Positions 47,844 through 58,085 of a stretch of DNA of 64,000 nucleotides are shown here, piece after piece (the first letter of the stretch is position 1; every line of letters starts with the position of its first letter). A program made the translations under genes and the position numbers. This stretch comes from Hysterium pulicare CBS 123377 (Eukaryota; Ascomycota; Dothideomycetes; Hysteriales; Hysteriaceae). The DNA lies in NCBI GenBank assembly GCA_000467715.1, contig AJFK01000193.1, positions 1 through 64,000 of the forward strand, in the 5' to 3' direction. A model generated the notes under the pieces. The model saw nothing but the letters and a program-made list of their open reading frames with translations, did not search any database and had not been told where the DNA came from.

Positions 47844-49697
47844 ATGGCACCTCTAACCATCTCGCATGAGGAAGCCCGAAGAAGAATGTCGTCACTAGAC
47901 GCATTACAAGATGAATCCCGAAGGAGCTCTGAATCTGCCAGTACCCTTAGGGCCTCGGGTGTTGAGAAAGAGAAAGAGGGAGTCGTCACGTTACAGAGCT
48001 GTGACTCCGCATCAACGCTCATTACCACAACACCGCCGTGGATTCGAGGGAAACGATTCTGGTTTTCCTATGCTTCGGTCTGCCTGCCCCTTCTTTTATC
48101 AGCTTTAGAGGGCTCTATAACCAATACCGCCGCGCCCACAATTGCCAGGGCTCTCCAATTTGGGCCCAGATTTCCTTGGATTTCAACAGCATTCCTGTTG
48201 GCGGCCACGGCTCCTCAGCCAACATATGGTCAGCTGGCGGACATCTTCGGCCGAAAAGTCCTTATGATGAGCGCACTTGTTATGTTCCTGATCGGCAGCA
48301 TTATTGCCGGGTGCGCAAACAGCGTAGGTGTCTTCATCCTCGGCCGCGTGGTGCAGGGGCTCGGTACGGGTGGAATAGATCTCTCTGCCGAGCTCATTTT
48401 CTGTGATTTAATCCCACTGAAAATGAGGGGTCTATTTACGACAATCAAGAATGCTGTCTATTCCGTAGGAATGGCGATCGGGCCATTGCTGGGTGGGAAA
48501 TTCGCGGACTGGGTTTGGCGGTGGTGTTTCTGGCTGAATATACCTCTTTGCACAATCGCGATAGTTGGCATTTGGTTCGGATTGAAGGTCGAAAGCGGAC
48601 GTGCATCGAAAAGAGAAGGGACCAATAGTCAGCAGTTGATGCAGATTCTCAAAGAGCTCAAACAGACTAAACAGATCGACATTACAGGGACTGTCCTTCT
48701 CACTACTTCCGTAATACTGGTCTTGTACGCCCTCAGTTCCGGAGGCACAGCCCAGCCATGGTCCGCGCCCGCCATTGTATGTCCTATCATCTTCGGCTGC
48801 ATGGGTCTCATCGCTTTTCCTTTTTGGGAGTGCTCTCGGTGGTGCGACTATCCCATTATGCCTCCGCACGTGTTTTCAAATAGAACATCTAGAGCTGGTT
48901 TCGCTATCGCCGCTATCCATGGCTTTTTGACGTATGGCGTCCAATTCTACCTGCCCGTCTTTTTCCAGGCTATCACAGGGTCTTCGCCGGGTCAAAGCGG
49001 CCATCTGGTCTTGCCATGCTCTTTGGGAATCGTCCTTACGGCACTAGGTGCCGGGCCTCTGCTCACCAAGTGGGGCAAGTATCGCACGATGCAACAAGTC
49101 GGCTTCGCCTCAATGACACTCGGCTTCATCCTGTGTACGATCCTGGCGCAAAAGAGATCCCTCGGATCATGGATTATGCTCCAGATACTGATTGCGTTTG
49201 GATCCGGAATGATCGTGCCAACAACCCTACCTACCATACAAGCTGAACTTCCAGACTCGGCAACCGGCCTTTCGACCGGGTCATGGGCTTTCTCAAGAGG
49301 ACTTGGATCGCTATTCGGTGTCGCTATTCCGGGTACTCTGTTCAATGCTCGCTTTGCATTTTCACTACCATCGATCTCAAATGACGATGCGAGATTACAT
49401 CTAAGCGGTGGGCAAGCATATGAGTCGGCTTCTGCAGACTTCGTTGGCAGCTTCGGGCGGTTGGTAAAGCACCAGATCAGAAAAGCTTTTGGAAATGGCT
49501 TGAGATTCGTCTGGTTGATTATGGCAGTATTGGCCTTTTTGGGATTGATGATAACTTTTGCCGAAAGACAGGTCAAATTGAGGAAGGAGTTGACCACCGA
49601 ATTTGGGCTGAAGGAGAAGAGCGATAAAAGCTCAGGGGATAGAGTTGATCGCGAAATACCGCCACCATCGGCGCCCGATGCTGCGTATATTGTATGA
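47844..49697 (+). CDS. MFS drug/toxin efflux transporter (DHA2-like, 14 TM)
   Basis: A single exon of 617 residues. About 70 cytosolic N-terminal residues, Ser-rich and phosphorylatable, precede the first helix (RFWFSYASVCLPLLLSAL). The motif-A region reads GQLADIFGRKVLMM; RVVQGLGTGGIDL and SVGMAIGPLLGGKFAD (the motif-C region of antiporters) follow. The number of hydrophobic segments (about 14) fits the DHA2 H+ antiporter group that exports drugs, fungal metabolites or siderophores at the plasma membrane. The central loop carries Lys-rich KRE and KELKQTKQ segments. There is no biosynthetic cluster around it, so the substrate is unknown. Upstream 60 bases are pyrimidine-rich, a usual fungal leader. 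Confidence 0.9.
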   Translation: MAPLTISHEEARRRMSSLDALQDESRRSSESASTLRASGVEKEKEGVVTLQSCDSASTLITTTPPWIRGKRFWFSYASVCLPLLLSALEGSITNTAAPTIARALQFGPRFPWISTAFLLAATAPQPTYGQLADIFGRKVLMMSALVMFLIGSIIAGCANSVGVFILGRVVQGLGTGGIDLSAELIFCDLIPLKMRGLFTTIKNAVYSVGMAIGPLLGGKFADWVWRWCFWLNIPLCTIAIVGIWFGLKVESGRASKREGTNSQQLMQILKELKQTKQIDITGTVLLTTSVILVLYALSSGGTAQPWSAPAIVCPIIFGCMGLIAFPFWECSRWCDYPIMPPHVFSNRTSRAGFAIAAIHGFLTYGVQFYLPVFFQAITGSSPGQSGHLVLPCSLGIVLTALGAGPLLTKWGKYRTMQQVGFASMTLGFILCTILAQKRSLGSWIMLQILIAFGSGMIVPTTLPTIQAELPDSATGLSTGSWAFSRGLGSLFGVAIPGTLFNARFAFSLPSISNDDARLHLSGGQAYESASADFVGSFGRLVKHQIRKAFGNGLRFVWLIMAVLAFLGLMITFAERQVKLRKELTTEFGLKEKSDKSSGDRVDREIPPPSAPDAAYIV

Positions 49698-50044
49698 AGA
49701 AGGAAAGGTAGAATTGGATAGAAAAAACGGGAAAGATGTAGGATATAATACCAAAGAGACTTTTAGGATTGAACGGCGAACATCTTTTGTACAATCAAAT
49801 TCCTGTTTATCAAAAGCCTTCAGATCAGTATACCAGGTTGAACCAAACTCACCTCGCCCCTGAGTAAGCATCTACTCTATTTTGACTCATGGAGGCTTTG
49901 AAGGCTATGCTTTCATGCTTGAGATGGATGTTAAGGGGAATTAAATAGATGAGGATGTTATTCATAGCGTTTGTAAGGACGCAGCCTGGCAGGCGGCGAT
50001 GTTGACGTATGTAGCTAAACTATACCTAACTAGGCATAGCCCAC
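49698..50044. other. Intergenic
   Basis: No gene; about 350 bases separating two plus-strand genes. Confidence 0.5.
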
Positions 50045-50815
50045 ATGCCTACACATCTGCACGATCAACTCGTCTCAGCTGCACATCATCAGCACGCACG
50101 TACTGAAACCAGTACCACGAGGATGATAGCATCTGGCTCTCCAATACGGCTCAGACAGCCCGGAACACATGTTGGCGGGTCTCCTCGCCCCCAAGGTCGA
50201 TCATGTATTCCTCCGCCAGGCTCCGTAACATACGGTCCGCTAGACTCAGTAAAACAGTCTCAATCACGCTCAGTAATATACTACCCGCCAGACTCTCCAC
50301 GACCATTGCCACATCGACCGGTTGCTTTGCCTATACCAACAGTCCGTGGTTATGATTCGCCACCAAGATGCAGTCCCATTGAGTCAGGGTCAGAAAACGC
50401 ACGATTACGCGAACTAGTCGTGTACAAAGACCAATTAATCAGTCAACTACACACTGTCCAAGCCGGCCACGAATACCGAATTCGAGAATTAAACGGAAGA
50501 CTCGATAGACTGCAAGAGAAATTTACTTCTCTTCAAGTCTCCCAGCCGGAACCCACTCGCAGAAATAGTTGGGATGCAACATCGACCGACGTTGCTTCAT
50601 CGATCTTCCCACATCACTCGCTTAGCCAAGCAGCATCAAATATGCGCTTCGCTGCACTACCTCAGCAGATCCAGCTGGACCAGGGGGTCCAAGTGGACAA
50701 GAATCTCGATGTGTCAATGCATCCTACCTGTCGACAATGTAACGAAAAGTTTCCCACGAAGTCTCAATTGCACAAACATCTCAGAAATACAGGTCATTGG
50801 GTACCAGAAGCCTGA
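50045..50815 (+). CDS. Protein with coiled coil and single C-terminal C2H2 finger
   Basis: A single exon of 256 residues. The first 115 residues are disordered and Pro/Ser/Arg-rich (SPRPLPHRPVALPIPTV). A coiled coil of about 45 residues follows (SENARLRELVVYKDQL and then RLDRLQEKFTSLQ). The end holds one C2H2 zinc finger, CRQCNEKFPTKSQLHKH then RNTGH, with C-x2-C-x12-H-x5-H spacing; the stop is eight codons later. Single terminal fingers of this type are common in unnamed fungal proteins and may bind RNA, DNA or protein. Three further units of similar sequence lie downstream as a noncoding tandem repeat. Confidence 0.7.
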   Translation: MPTHLHDQLVSAAHHQHARTETSTTRMIASGSPIRLRQPGTHVGGSPRPQGRSCIPPPGSVTYGPLDSVKQSQSRSVIYYPPDSPRPLPHRPVALPIPTVRGYDSPPRCSPIESGSENARLRELVVYKDQLISQLHTVQAGHEYRIRELNGRLDRLQEKFTSLQVSQPEPTRRNSWDATSTDVASSIFPHHSLSQAASNMRFAALPQQIQLDQGVQVDKNLDVSMHPTCRQCNEKFPTKSQLHKHLRNTGHWVPEA

Positions 50816-51030
50816 CGGCCTCGTTTCGCATAATCATACGCATCTCCACGACACGATACGACATCTATCAATCAAGGGACTTCTTTCCTGATTCCAAGAT
50901 ACTCTCATACAGATCTAATATCATCTGTTCGACGAAGCTGGATGGCCTCATTTCACAGAATCATATATATGCATCGCTGCAACACCATATCCAGCAATCA
51001 AAAGAACGCTTTCCCAGATCATGGTATCTC
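50805..51030 (+). repeat. About 128-bp degenerate tandem repeat
   Basis: Two units starting GAAGCCTGACGGCCTCGTTT (about 50808) and GAAGCTGGATGGCCTCATTT (about 50936) align over roughly 90 bases with many transitions. The first begins at the stop codon of the C2H2 gene. Confidence 0.6.
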
Positions 51031-51053
51031 AACACGCAGCCTTCTCAACTCGC

Positions 51054-51899
51054 TCATGCCACCCCATACGCCATGCCCACCGCAACAGCCAACACACCGC
51101 CGAGTCGCGGCGCCAACGCAACAGCAGCCCCAGTACTGCTTGCCGTCGCACTCGCCGAACCGGTAGCGCTAGGCGATCCACCCATCGACATACTCGCATC
51201 CGCATTCATGATCGCCACGCCGCCGACGCCCGTGGAATTCAAGCACATATCATCGCCCAGAAGCGCAGCCGAGGCATTGAAGGTGATATCCGCGCACTGT
51301 AAAGCAGTACTCATCAGCGATTTCCGTCACGGCCCAAGTAGGTACTTGAAGGAGGTACTTCAGCACCCTCTCCAAGCACCCATCCCGAACCCTGCACTCA
51401 CATTATACAAACTCGCCCCCGTATGACTAATCTGCACAACCTGCAGACTCCCATTCACCCCCTCCGCACTCCTCGCATCCAACCCCGCATCCCTCAACCC
51501 CTCAGCCAAAGCATCCTTGCCAAAGCTCTTCAGGCAAAACGTCCCATTTCCCGTCTGATTGAAATTTTCAACGAGCGAGATATTGAAGCTGGAGACGTTG
51601 TTCCCGAGACCCAAGTTCACGTACGTGAGGGCGTAGGGGTGCGAGACGGAGAGGATGAGAGAGCCGCCGGTCGGGGACCAGGATGTGCGGTTTGTGGTTT
51701 CGGAGACGTTGGCGCCTGGGAGGGTTTAGGTTAAGTGAGCGGCTGATGGTTGGTGGGAGGACTTACACGGCATGACCCATTGGGATTTTCCCTCGGCGAA
51801 GGAGTCGCCGCGCCAGTAGGGGTAGTTTAGGTGGAAGTGGGCCGCGGTGAGGCGGAGGAAAGAGAGGAAGAGAAGGGTGATGAAGAGTTTGAGAGCCAT
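51054..51899 (-). CDS. X325/BIM1-like copper-binding GPI protein
   Basis: Three exons on the minus strand (51767-51899, 51402-51715, 51054-51296; introns 51 and 105 bp) encode 229 residues. The signal peptide ends at Ala20, so His21 becomes the mature N-terminus (HFHLNYPYWRGDSF), the hallmark of LPMO-like proteins. The body contains QWVMPCANVSETTNRTSW and HPYALTYVNLG, features of the X325 family, in which the N-terminal His helps hold copper. These proteins are membrane-anchored and linked to copper uptake rather than polysaccharide cleavage. Many N-glycosylation sequons occur. The C-terminus is Ser/Ala-rich and hydrophobic (LGGVLAVAVGMAYGVA), suiting a GPI signal. It is convergent with the C2H2 gene. 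Confidence 0.85.
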
Positions 51900-52438
51900 T
51901 GCCAAGTGATGATAGCGAATCTCAAATGTCGATGTTTCTTCTTGGGAACCTCAATGCGCAGCAGGCCTTTCTTTAATCGAAGGCCTGATTGCGAGGTGCG
52001 GTGCTCTTTATATATATCAAATGGTAAATGTTTGATAGCACAAGAAACATTGCTACATCACTTGACGGAAAGCTTGGCTCTCGGAAAGCGGAAAGAGGAG
52101 TGTTCAAGCGAGTACAATTAAGCTTAATTAACCCCGCGTGAGGCTATTGTGGCGTGAACTGTCGTATAGCAAGTTGCACAGCAGCGGTCGTTTTATTGCT
52201 CAAATATGCTCGTTCTTGGCGCCAAGTAAATGGCGGAAGGCTTGACCAAAGGCGGAGAGGGGATGAAATTTCGAAGGTGGACAGACACAGCACAGAACAC
52301 GAAATGTAATGAGAATTTGCTTCACTGATAGAAGTGATGTATAGATGACATGCTTGGAAAAGATTCGGCCTAGAACCTACTACTCCAGGGAGACCGATGC
52401 CCGTGCAACTCCATGTCATATGACCGCGGATATCATGA
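51900..52438. other. Intergenic
   Basis: No gene; it holds the X325 promoter on the left and the 3' end of the next minus-strand gene on the right. Confidence 0.5.
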
Positions 52439-54060
52439 CTAAAACATGCTGCTTGGTTTTTTCCTCAATGTGCTCGGACTCATGCTGCTCTCACTCTGAC
52501 TACGCAAGCCCCAGAAACTCTTCTTTCCGCCTTTGAGCTTCCGCCCTTCGCCGGATTGCAATTGTCCATTACCTCCGAAGAACGTGCTGGTTGATGCACT
52601 CGGTCGTCCTGCGCCTTGCAGCTGCAGGTACGGTCCTTGAGTTGCAGGGCGAGACAGGTACGCAGGAGTATGCGAGGGTTGTTGAATGGTCCCTGTAATA
52701 GAGGGGAAGAATGTCTTTGCTGTGGCTGTGATGGTGGGAGGAGGCTGCTCTGATTTCCGAATTGCTTTCGTAGTCTTTCCGTCTCCTTGTCAACCTCTGC
52801 CTGTCGACGCCTCCGTTCCCTGTCTTCCTGCTCAAGAAATTTTTGCGTCCTTCTGGCCTCCTCTTCATCTGCCTTCATTCGTCTTCTTCGCGCTATATCC
52901 TCCTGGCGTTTTCGTTCCCGGTCTTCCGCTTCTACTTGAGCTTTGAGCCGAGCAGTCTCAGCGTCGATCTCCCATTGAGTTCGAGGGTCGAAGCGACGCG
53001 GCGGAGTGCCATTGGTTTGAAGAGGCGGTAGAGAGTTTCGTTGCGCATCATGTCGAGATGGTGGATGGTATAGGCCATTCAGAGCAGCTGCCTTAGGTCC
53101 GGATCTACCAGAGAGCGGCTGAGTGTTCTGTATAGGCGAGGGCGTAGAAACAGGAGGTGTGATAGTGGGTCCGTCTATTGGTGATGAGTTTTTCCTGCCC
53201 AGGATGCCTCCGCTGTTCTTCCTTGTGGCTCCGTCTGTGATGTGATACGCTTCTTTCGCACGTCCAGTGTAAAGATCCCTTATGACTGCTGCACCTAACA
53301 ATAACACAACTTCTAACCCTTTATAGTCTTCCAGTTCTACCCTATATAGGTGCGATTCGTAAATGGTGATTTCCTTCAAGCCTGCGAACAATGCAATGGC
53401 GATGTCTGGCTCCTTGTCCTTCTTCTTCGTCGCCTTATCCGTAGATTTTCCGGTAAGAAAGCAAGTGAAGTCCTTCGAGAGCTTACCCTCTTTCCGCCAA
53501 ACAAAATTTATCTTTGGCGTCGAGACTTCCATTCCTGGATCGTTCTGGCTGCGGTCCAGACTCGATGAACTTGGCGTTCGAAAGGACGTCTGAGGCAGAC
53601 TGAACTCGAAAGTGACACTGCCAGTCCATTTTGATGTCTGCTGCCTTACTACGACCTGTTGATCGGGATTGTATAATTGGATGGCGAACTCGGCTGGGAG
53701 TATGGGCTGTGGTGGGGGTGGTACACCTCCGTTTCTCCGTATCTCTTCTTGGGACATCGAGGGTTGTGTCCATCCTGGTTTCGACAACACCTCGGCGAAG
53801 AGAACGTCGGGGTTGTAGGAGTCGAAGATTGCTGCGGCATAGGTATTCCTCGCAGCGTGCGAAGCGGGGTCTAGGTGGTGAAGGCTATAGGTCGCTTCTG
53901 GCTCTGTGCCATACTGGGTATAGTAAAAGGACTCGTGGTATTTGATGTTATCGGGGGATGGCTTGAGGAAGAAGGCTGCCCATTGTCAGTCTCGAGGAGT
54001 GGTGTACAGGAGACAAGGCTGGACGAGCAAGTACTTACTGGGGAGATTCTCGTCCAGCAT
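52439..54060 (-). CDS. Conserved fungal protein with charged helix; likely 3' frameshift
   Basis: A tiny first exon (54039-54060, MLDENLP) is joined over a 63-bp intron to a long exon starting at 53975. The N-terminal 300 residues look folded and conserved (TFFLKPSPDNIKYHESFYYT, then NTYAAAIFDSYNPDVLFAEV). A Pro/Ser region follows, then a long Arg/Glu/Lys helix (EAEDRERKRQEDIARRRR). As read, the frame ends at 52480 after an odd basic tail. From about 52680 another frame gives a far better C-terminus (SFWGLRSQSESSMSPSTL to PSSMF) ending at 52439. No intron joins the two, so a one-base slip near a CCC run at about 52677 is likely, real or from sequencing. Function unknown. Confidence 0.75.
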
Positions 54061-55003
54061 CACTTCATGTTAAGCTTTTGCGGGTCTGAGGGCGTGGTAT
54101 AGTCGAGAACGGAAGTATGGATTCTGATGTCGAAGGTGTGTTGGTGGTGCAGAGAGTCGGTATTAACATGTTGGCCAGCAGGTCGTTGGCACGCGTGGAT
54201 GGCTGCGCTCTCTGAGGCTGTGATGGCGGTTGAAGGAGCAAGCACAAGCCAACCAGGTGACGCCACTACCAGTCTTCGCTTCTTTGTCCCGTTGCGACAT
54301 GGCCCTGTTCTATTCTTGGAGCCCTCTTAACCATCTCATCACTGCAGCATAACCATCCTCTCATCACCAGTGGTATAACCATCATCCATTGCGAATCTGT
54401 CTTATGCTGAAACCGCTGTCTCAATCTTCTTCTCCGGCACCCCGCTCTCACGAATGCTGGTTCACGTCGGTGTTTGGTAAGCTTGCGTGTTCACGAACCC
54501 ACCAGTCAGAAAACTCCGCCGCACGACCCGAACCGCTGCAGCATAGCCACGCGAGGCTCTCTTGGACGCTGGAATTCGCAAAGCAGGTCGTGCAAGGGGA
54601 GAATGAGGCTCACTTAGACGGGCAGTGCACCGGTTACATACATTCTTTTCTCGCAGTATCTCGCACTTGGTTTCCTGCGAGTTCAACCGACAAGTGTTAT
54701 CCAAAGAAGTGAATGATTGATATCGTATACATTACTTTACTGCTCTTATGCATTACAGTTAGACGAACTCACCCTAGCTTGCCTAACATCACTCGAGCAT
54801 CATCCGTTCTACATGTTTTCGTATGCAGTCTCTATTCCTATCAACAAGAACTTGCTCGGTGTGAGCAGAATATCTACCATCCATACAAACATACTAAAAC
54901 CCTGACGCCCTGAAAAATACTTTAGGACTCTGGCGGCACCATCGACTTATTATCAACTGATTTCTATTAGCAATGGACAAGGGCATAGAAGACTTACCTG
55001 GAC
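54061..55003. other. Intergenic
   Basis: No supported gene in 0.9 kb. Frames here are short and overlap; no coding features. Confidence 0.5.
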
Positions 55004-56162
55004 CTAGAATTCCTCCTCCAAACGCGCATCCTGATGTGCCCTATACATATCTTTCAACCGAATCAAGGATGTGTTATCGATACGCCCAGCAGTATGAATC
55101 TGTTCGTACTTGTAAACGTTAGTTGTCTGCAAATGCAACGAAGTGAGTGGGTGCAGGTTGAAGCTTGACGACAGCAACACGAGAGGCCTGTTCCCTGACG
55201 GATGGACATACCTTTGATCGCCTTTGTAGTGGATCCCGACGTACTCATGCCAAGCCTGCCGCGGTTTAGCGATTTCCAGTCCTCGACCACCGAATGTATA
55301 CAACGGCAGGCACTGGAAGTATTGAGAACTTCTTGAAAGGATGATCATGTACCTCCTTTTCTCATCGAACCTCGTTTCTTCGCCAGACTCAGACGAGGTG
55401 TCGGATTCGGGGAATCTAACTCGGTTAACCTCTCTAATGCATATGATCATACCTTGTTGGAGATAATCATAAGGCTCCCTTTCAGCTCGTCCGTACGCTT
55501 TGGTGTTGAATCGCTTGACCCCGCTATGGATTGTAGGATCGGGATCTGGAACAACTTCAACATACTGGGCCCTAACGCGATCAGTAGAAGTAGACCTGAG
55601 GGAAGGGGTACTTGCCGATGAGCTCCTAGTTTGATCGAAGTTAATATGGTGCTGTCTTTGACTCGCCTTCGTCACGCGACTTGCCTTCTGCGGACCCATG
55701 GGATCCAGACGAATCGGTCGAGAGGTACCTCGCATCGAGCGGGGTTCTTTAGGGATTTCCCGTCTGGCCGGATGACTTTGGAAGTTCGTGGATGATGCGA
55801 TCAAATGTTCTCCTCGGTCATGTTCTTCCCCTCCGCTCTTTCCTCCATGCATCCTGGCCGGAGGACTGCAGAGGCAGGAACTGACTGTCAGAGAACCGCA
55901 AACCTCTGGATAACCTGTAGACATTTTAGCACGTGAACGAAGAGATTCCAAGTATAGGGTAGAGGGGTTTCTAGCACCACTCCTTGTGTTCGACACTGCG
56001 TTTCGCTTGAGACCAGAAGATCGACTTCGCTGGATTGAACACGCGCGACTGAGACTTGCTGACTTCCCCAGGAAGTGTTTCGGCAGTAGCTATGCTAGTC
56101 TTACCATACGGTTCTGTGAAGTAGGACGAAGATAAGTCAAAGTATCCCATTTCCTCGTACAT
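55004..56162 (-). CDS. DUF6590-like protein, first of a pair
   Basis: Two exons (56105-56162 and 55004-55995; 109-bp intron with GTAAGA donor) encode about 349 residues. The N-terminal half is disordered, basic and Ser/Arg-rich. The C-terminal half (about residues 195-335) has the DUF6590-like pattern: GMIICIREVNRVRF, then RYMIILSRSSQYFQCLPLYT with FGGRGLE, WHEYVGIHY, and a closing YKYEQIHTAGRIDN. The role of this fungal domain is unknown. I keep the long exon as one piece, but an internal small intron near residues 25-40 cannot be excluded. Its nearest relative in the window lies at 58086-59801 on the same strand. Confidence 0.7.
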
Positions 56163-56530
56163 TTATACTTCTCATCAGCTCTTCCCTCAACAATGCTACA
56201 AAGAAGCACCATTCTTCCAACATTAGGACAATAAGACAAGGTACGGAACCAAAGTTCCAAATTTAGACAAAGCAGAACATTCGCTCAAAGGTTCGAGTGA
56301 GGTCTCGAAAGCACGTACCTTGTTCCTCGCATGGCGTCTTTGTCTGGCAAATTCAAGACACAAGATTAGGACAAAGCTGGCCTTAAAGCCACTGTCCCCG
56401 CAGCACTTTCTCTGTCCAACATTGTGCAAGCAACTATTTTCCGCCGAAAGTTCGACAAACATCGAACAGCACTCCGAAGCAGCAATACAAGCCCGCACCA
56501 CAGAATACAATAGCAACCAAACTTTCAACT

Positions 56531-57196
56531 ATGGCACCATCAACCCCCACCAGCCTCCCCTTCACAGAAGGACTCTCCCGCATAGTCCTCCACACCGACC
56601 CCAACCAACCCACCAACACACCTCAAGCCGCACTCCTCCTCTCCCTAGACCTCACCCAAAAACTCCACTCCCTCATAACAACGAGCCGGCAAATCGAAAC
56701 TCTAGCACAGAACTTCATAACTGGCGCATCACCCTCTGTCATCGCTACCCAAATGACCACCCTCGAAGAAACCCACTCCACCCTCCGCGAAGAGATCGAA
56801 GACGAATTCGAGAACGCGTTCATTGGAGCCGGATTCATCGCTCCCGCTGATCCTCAACCCACACCTCCCGCAACACAAGTCGCAACAACAGCATCAATCC
56901 CAGTCCGACAGCCAAGCAAATTAGAGCGCAAAGAAGATAGCGTAGACAGCGTAGAATGGGAGCGCAGAGTCAGTTACACGCCAACGCCGCAGCCAATTGG
57001 GACTCCGCTTGCCATGATGCAGAATACGCAGGATCAGGAAGAGAGGTTGAGAACTTGGACTTGGGAGTGGGGCGTTAGGGAGAATGCGAAGAGGAAGAGG
57101 AGGTTGAGTGTGAAGGAGGAGGATGAGGAGGATGAGGCGGTTTCGCCTAGGACTTGTAAAAGGAGGAAGAGGGAGGAGGAAGGGTTTGGGGTTTGA
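56531..57196 (+). CDS. Unknown basic, probably nuclear protein
   Basis: A single exon of 221 residues. The first 100 residues are mostly helical (ALLLSLDLTQKLHSLI, then EETHSTLREEIEDEFENAF). The middle is Pro/Thr-rich. The end is highly charged, with EEDEEDEAV between two basic clusters (KRKRRLS and CKRRKREEE) that look like a bipartite nuclear signal. No domain is recognised. A small chromatin- or kinetochore-associated subunit would fit the shape, but that is a guess. It lies between two minus-strand DUF6590-like genes on the opposite strand. Confidence 0.6.
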   Translation: MAPSTPTSLPFTEGLSRIVLHTDPNQPTNTPQAALLLSLDLTQKLHSLITTSRQIETLAQNFITGASPSVIATQMTTLEETHSTLREEIEDEFENAFIGAGFIAPADPQPTPPATQVATTASIPVRQPSKLERKEDSVDSVEWERRVSYTPTPQPIGTPLAMMQNTQDQEERLRTWTWEWGVRENAKRKRRLSVKEEDEEDEAVSPRTCKRRKREEEGFGV

Positions 57197-58085
57197 GTAG
57201 TGGAGTGAGGGGAGAGGGGTTTTAGAGGGGTTTGGGAAGATGCGATAAGTTTTCAGGCAGTGCTGGAGAGGTATTAATATTAGATCACGTGATTCACGCA
57301 TTTTGCTTTGCTTTGAGCGATGGGAACTTTTTTGGCGGGTGATACTTACTTGACTGGGTAGCTACAGTGTTATAAGTCTCAAGTAGTAAGACGTTTTCTA
57401 TCAGATAGATACTCTATTAAGGACCCGATGTTCTGTACAAGAGAATCACCATATAGGCTCTTGAGCATCACGTGCTTCTTCAATGAGGGAGGTTGCAGGT
57501 GACACCATTGGTGGATATGGTTCTGTGGATATGGTGCGCAGGCCCCGTTCTCTATTGATTGCTTGGCTGTTATTCCTGGATTTTAGAATAAAGCATTTTA
57601 GCCACTACCAACAATCCAGGTCCAGGCCAAAAGAAGCAAAAGGACTGTTCTCAAAATGATGAAAGCCTTTCAAGTCCTGTCACAGAGCTCAAACCGGGTC
57701 AGTAGACAGGCTTGACCTTAATATGGAGAGATGCGCGCATGTGCTTGTGATCAAAATTACTTCCGGTCATTCGGTGCTATTCAGTAGGTTTTCACATCAC
57801 GTATAACTTCAGCATAGGACATGAATTTTTGATTTTAGTTATTTGATTTTCTGGAGTGTGTAGCGACGCGGTTCCGGATACCAGAAAAGCCTCAAACTTA
57901 ACTGCATCGCTAATGCCTACAATTCGCCTGACTAGAGGCTGGCCTAGTCAAAGGCTGCAGAGCTGGGTTGATATTTCGTAACAAATGAAAAGAGTGATAG
58001 AGAATGACCAAGGGAATAAGTAGATAGCTACTCATACCTAGCGCTAAGGTATGAAGGATATCGGGAGGCTATACTTATCTTCCAT
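57197..58085. other. Intergenic
   Basis: No supported gene. The 10-bp palindrome ATCACGTGAT (57284-57293) repeats the core of the site at 34529-34542. Confidence 0.5.

Noticed and set aside
48992-49597. 201-codon frame antisense to the MFS gene
   Set aside because: Lies wholly inside the transporter exon and has no independent features.
55995-56104. Start of the DUF6590-like protein at a GTG inside the long exon
   Set aside because: A short upstream exon with ATG and a GTAAGA donor gives a proper start in frame.
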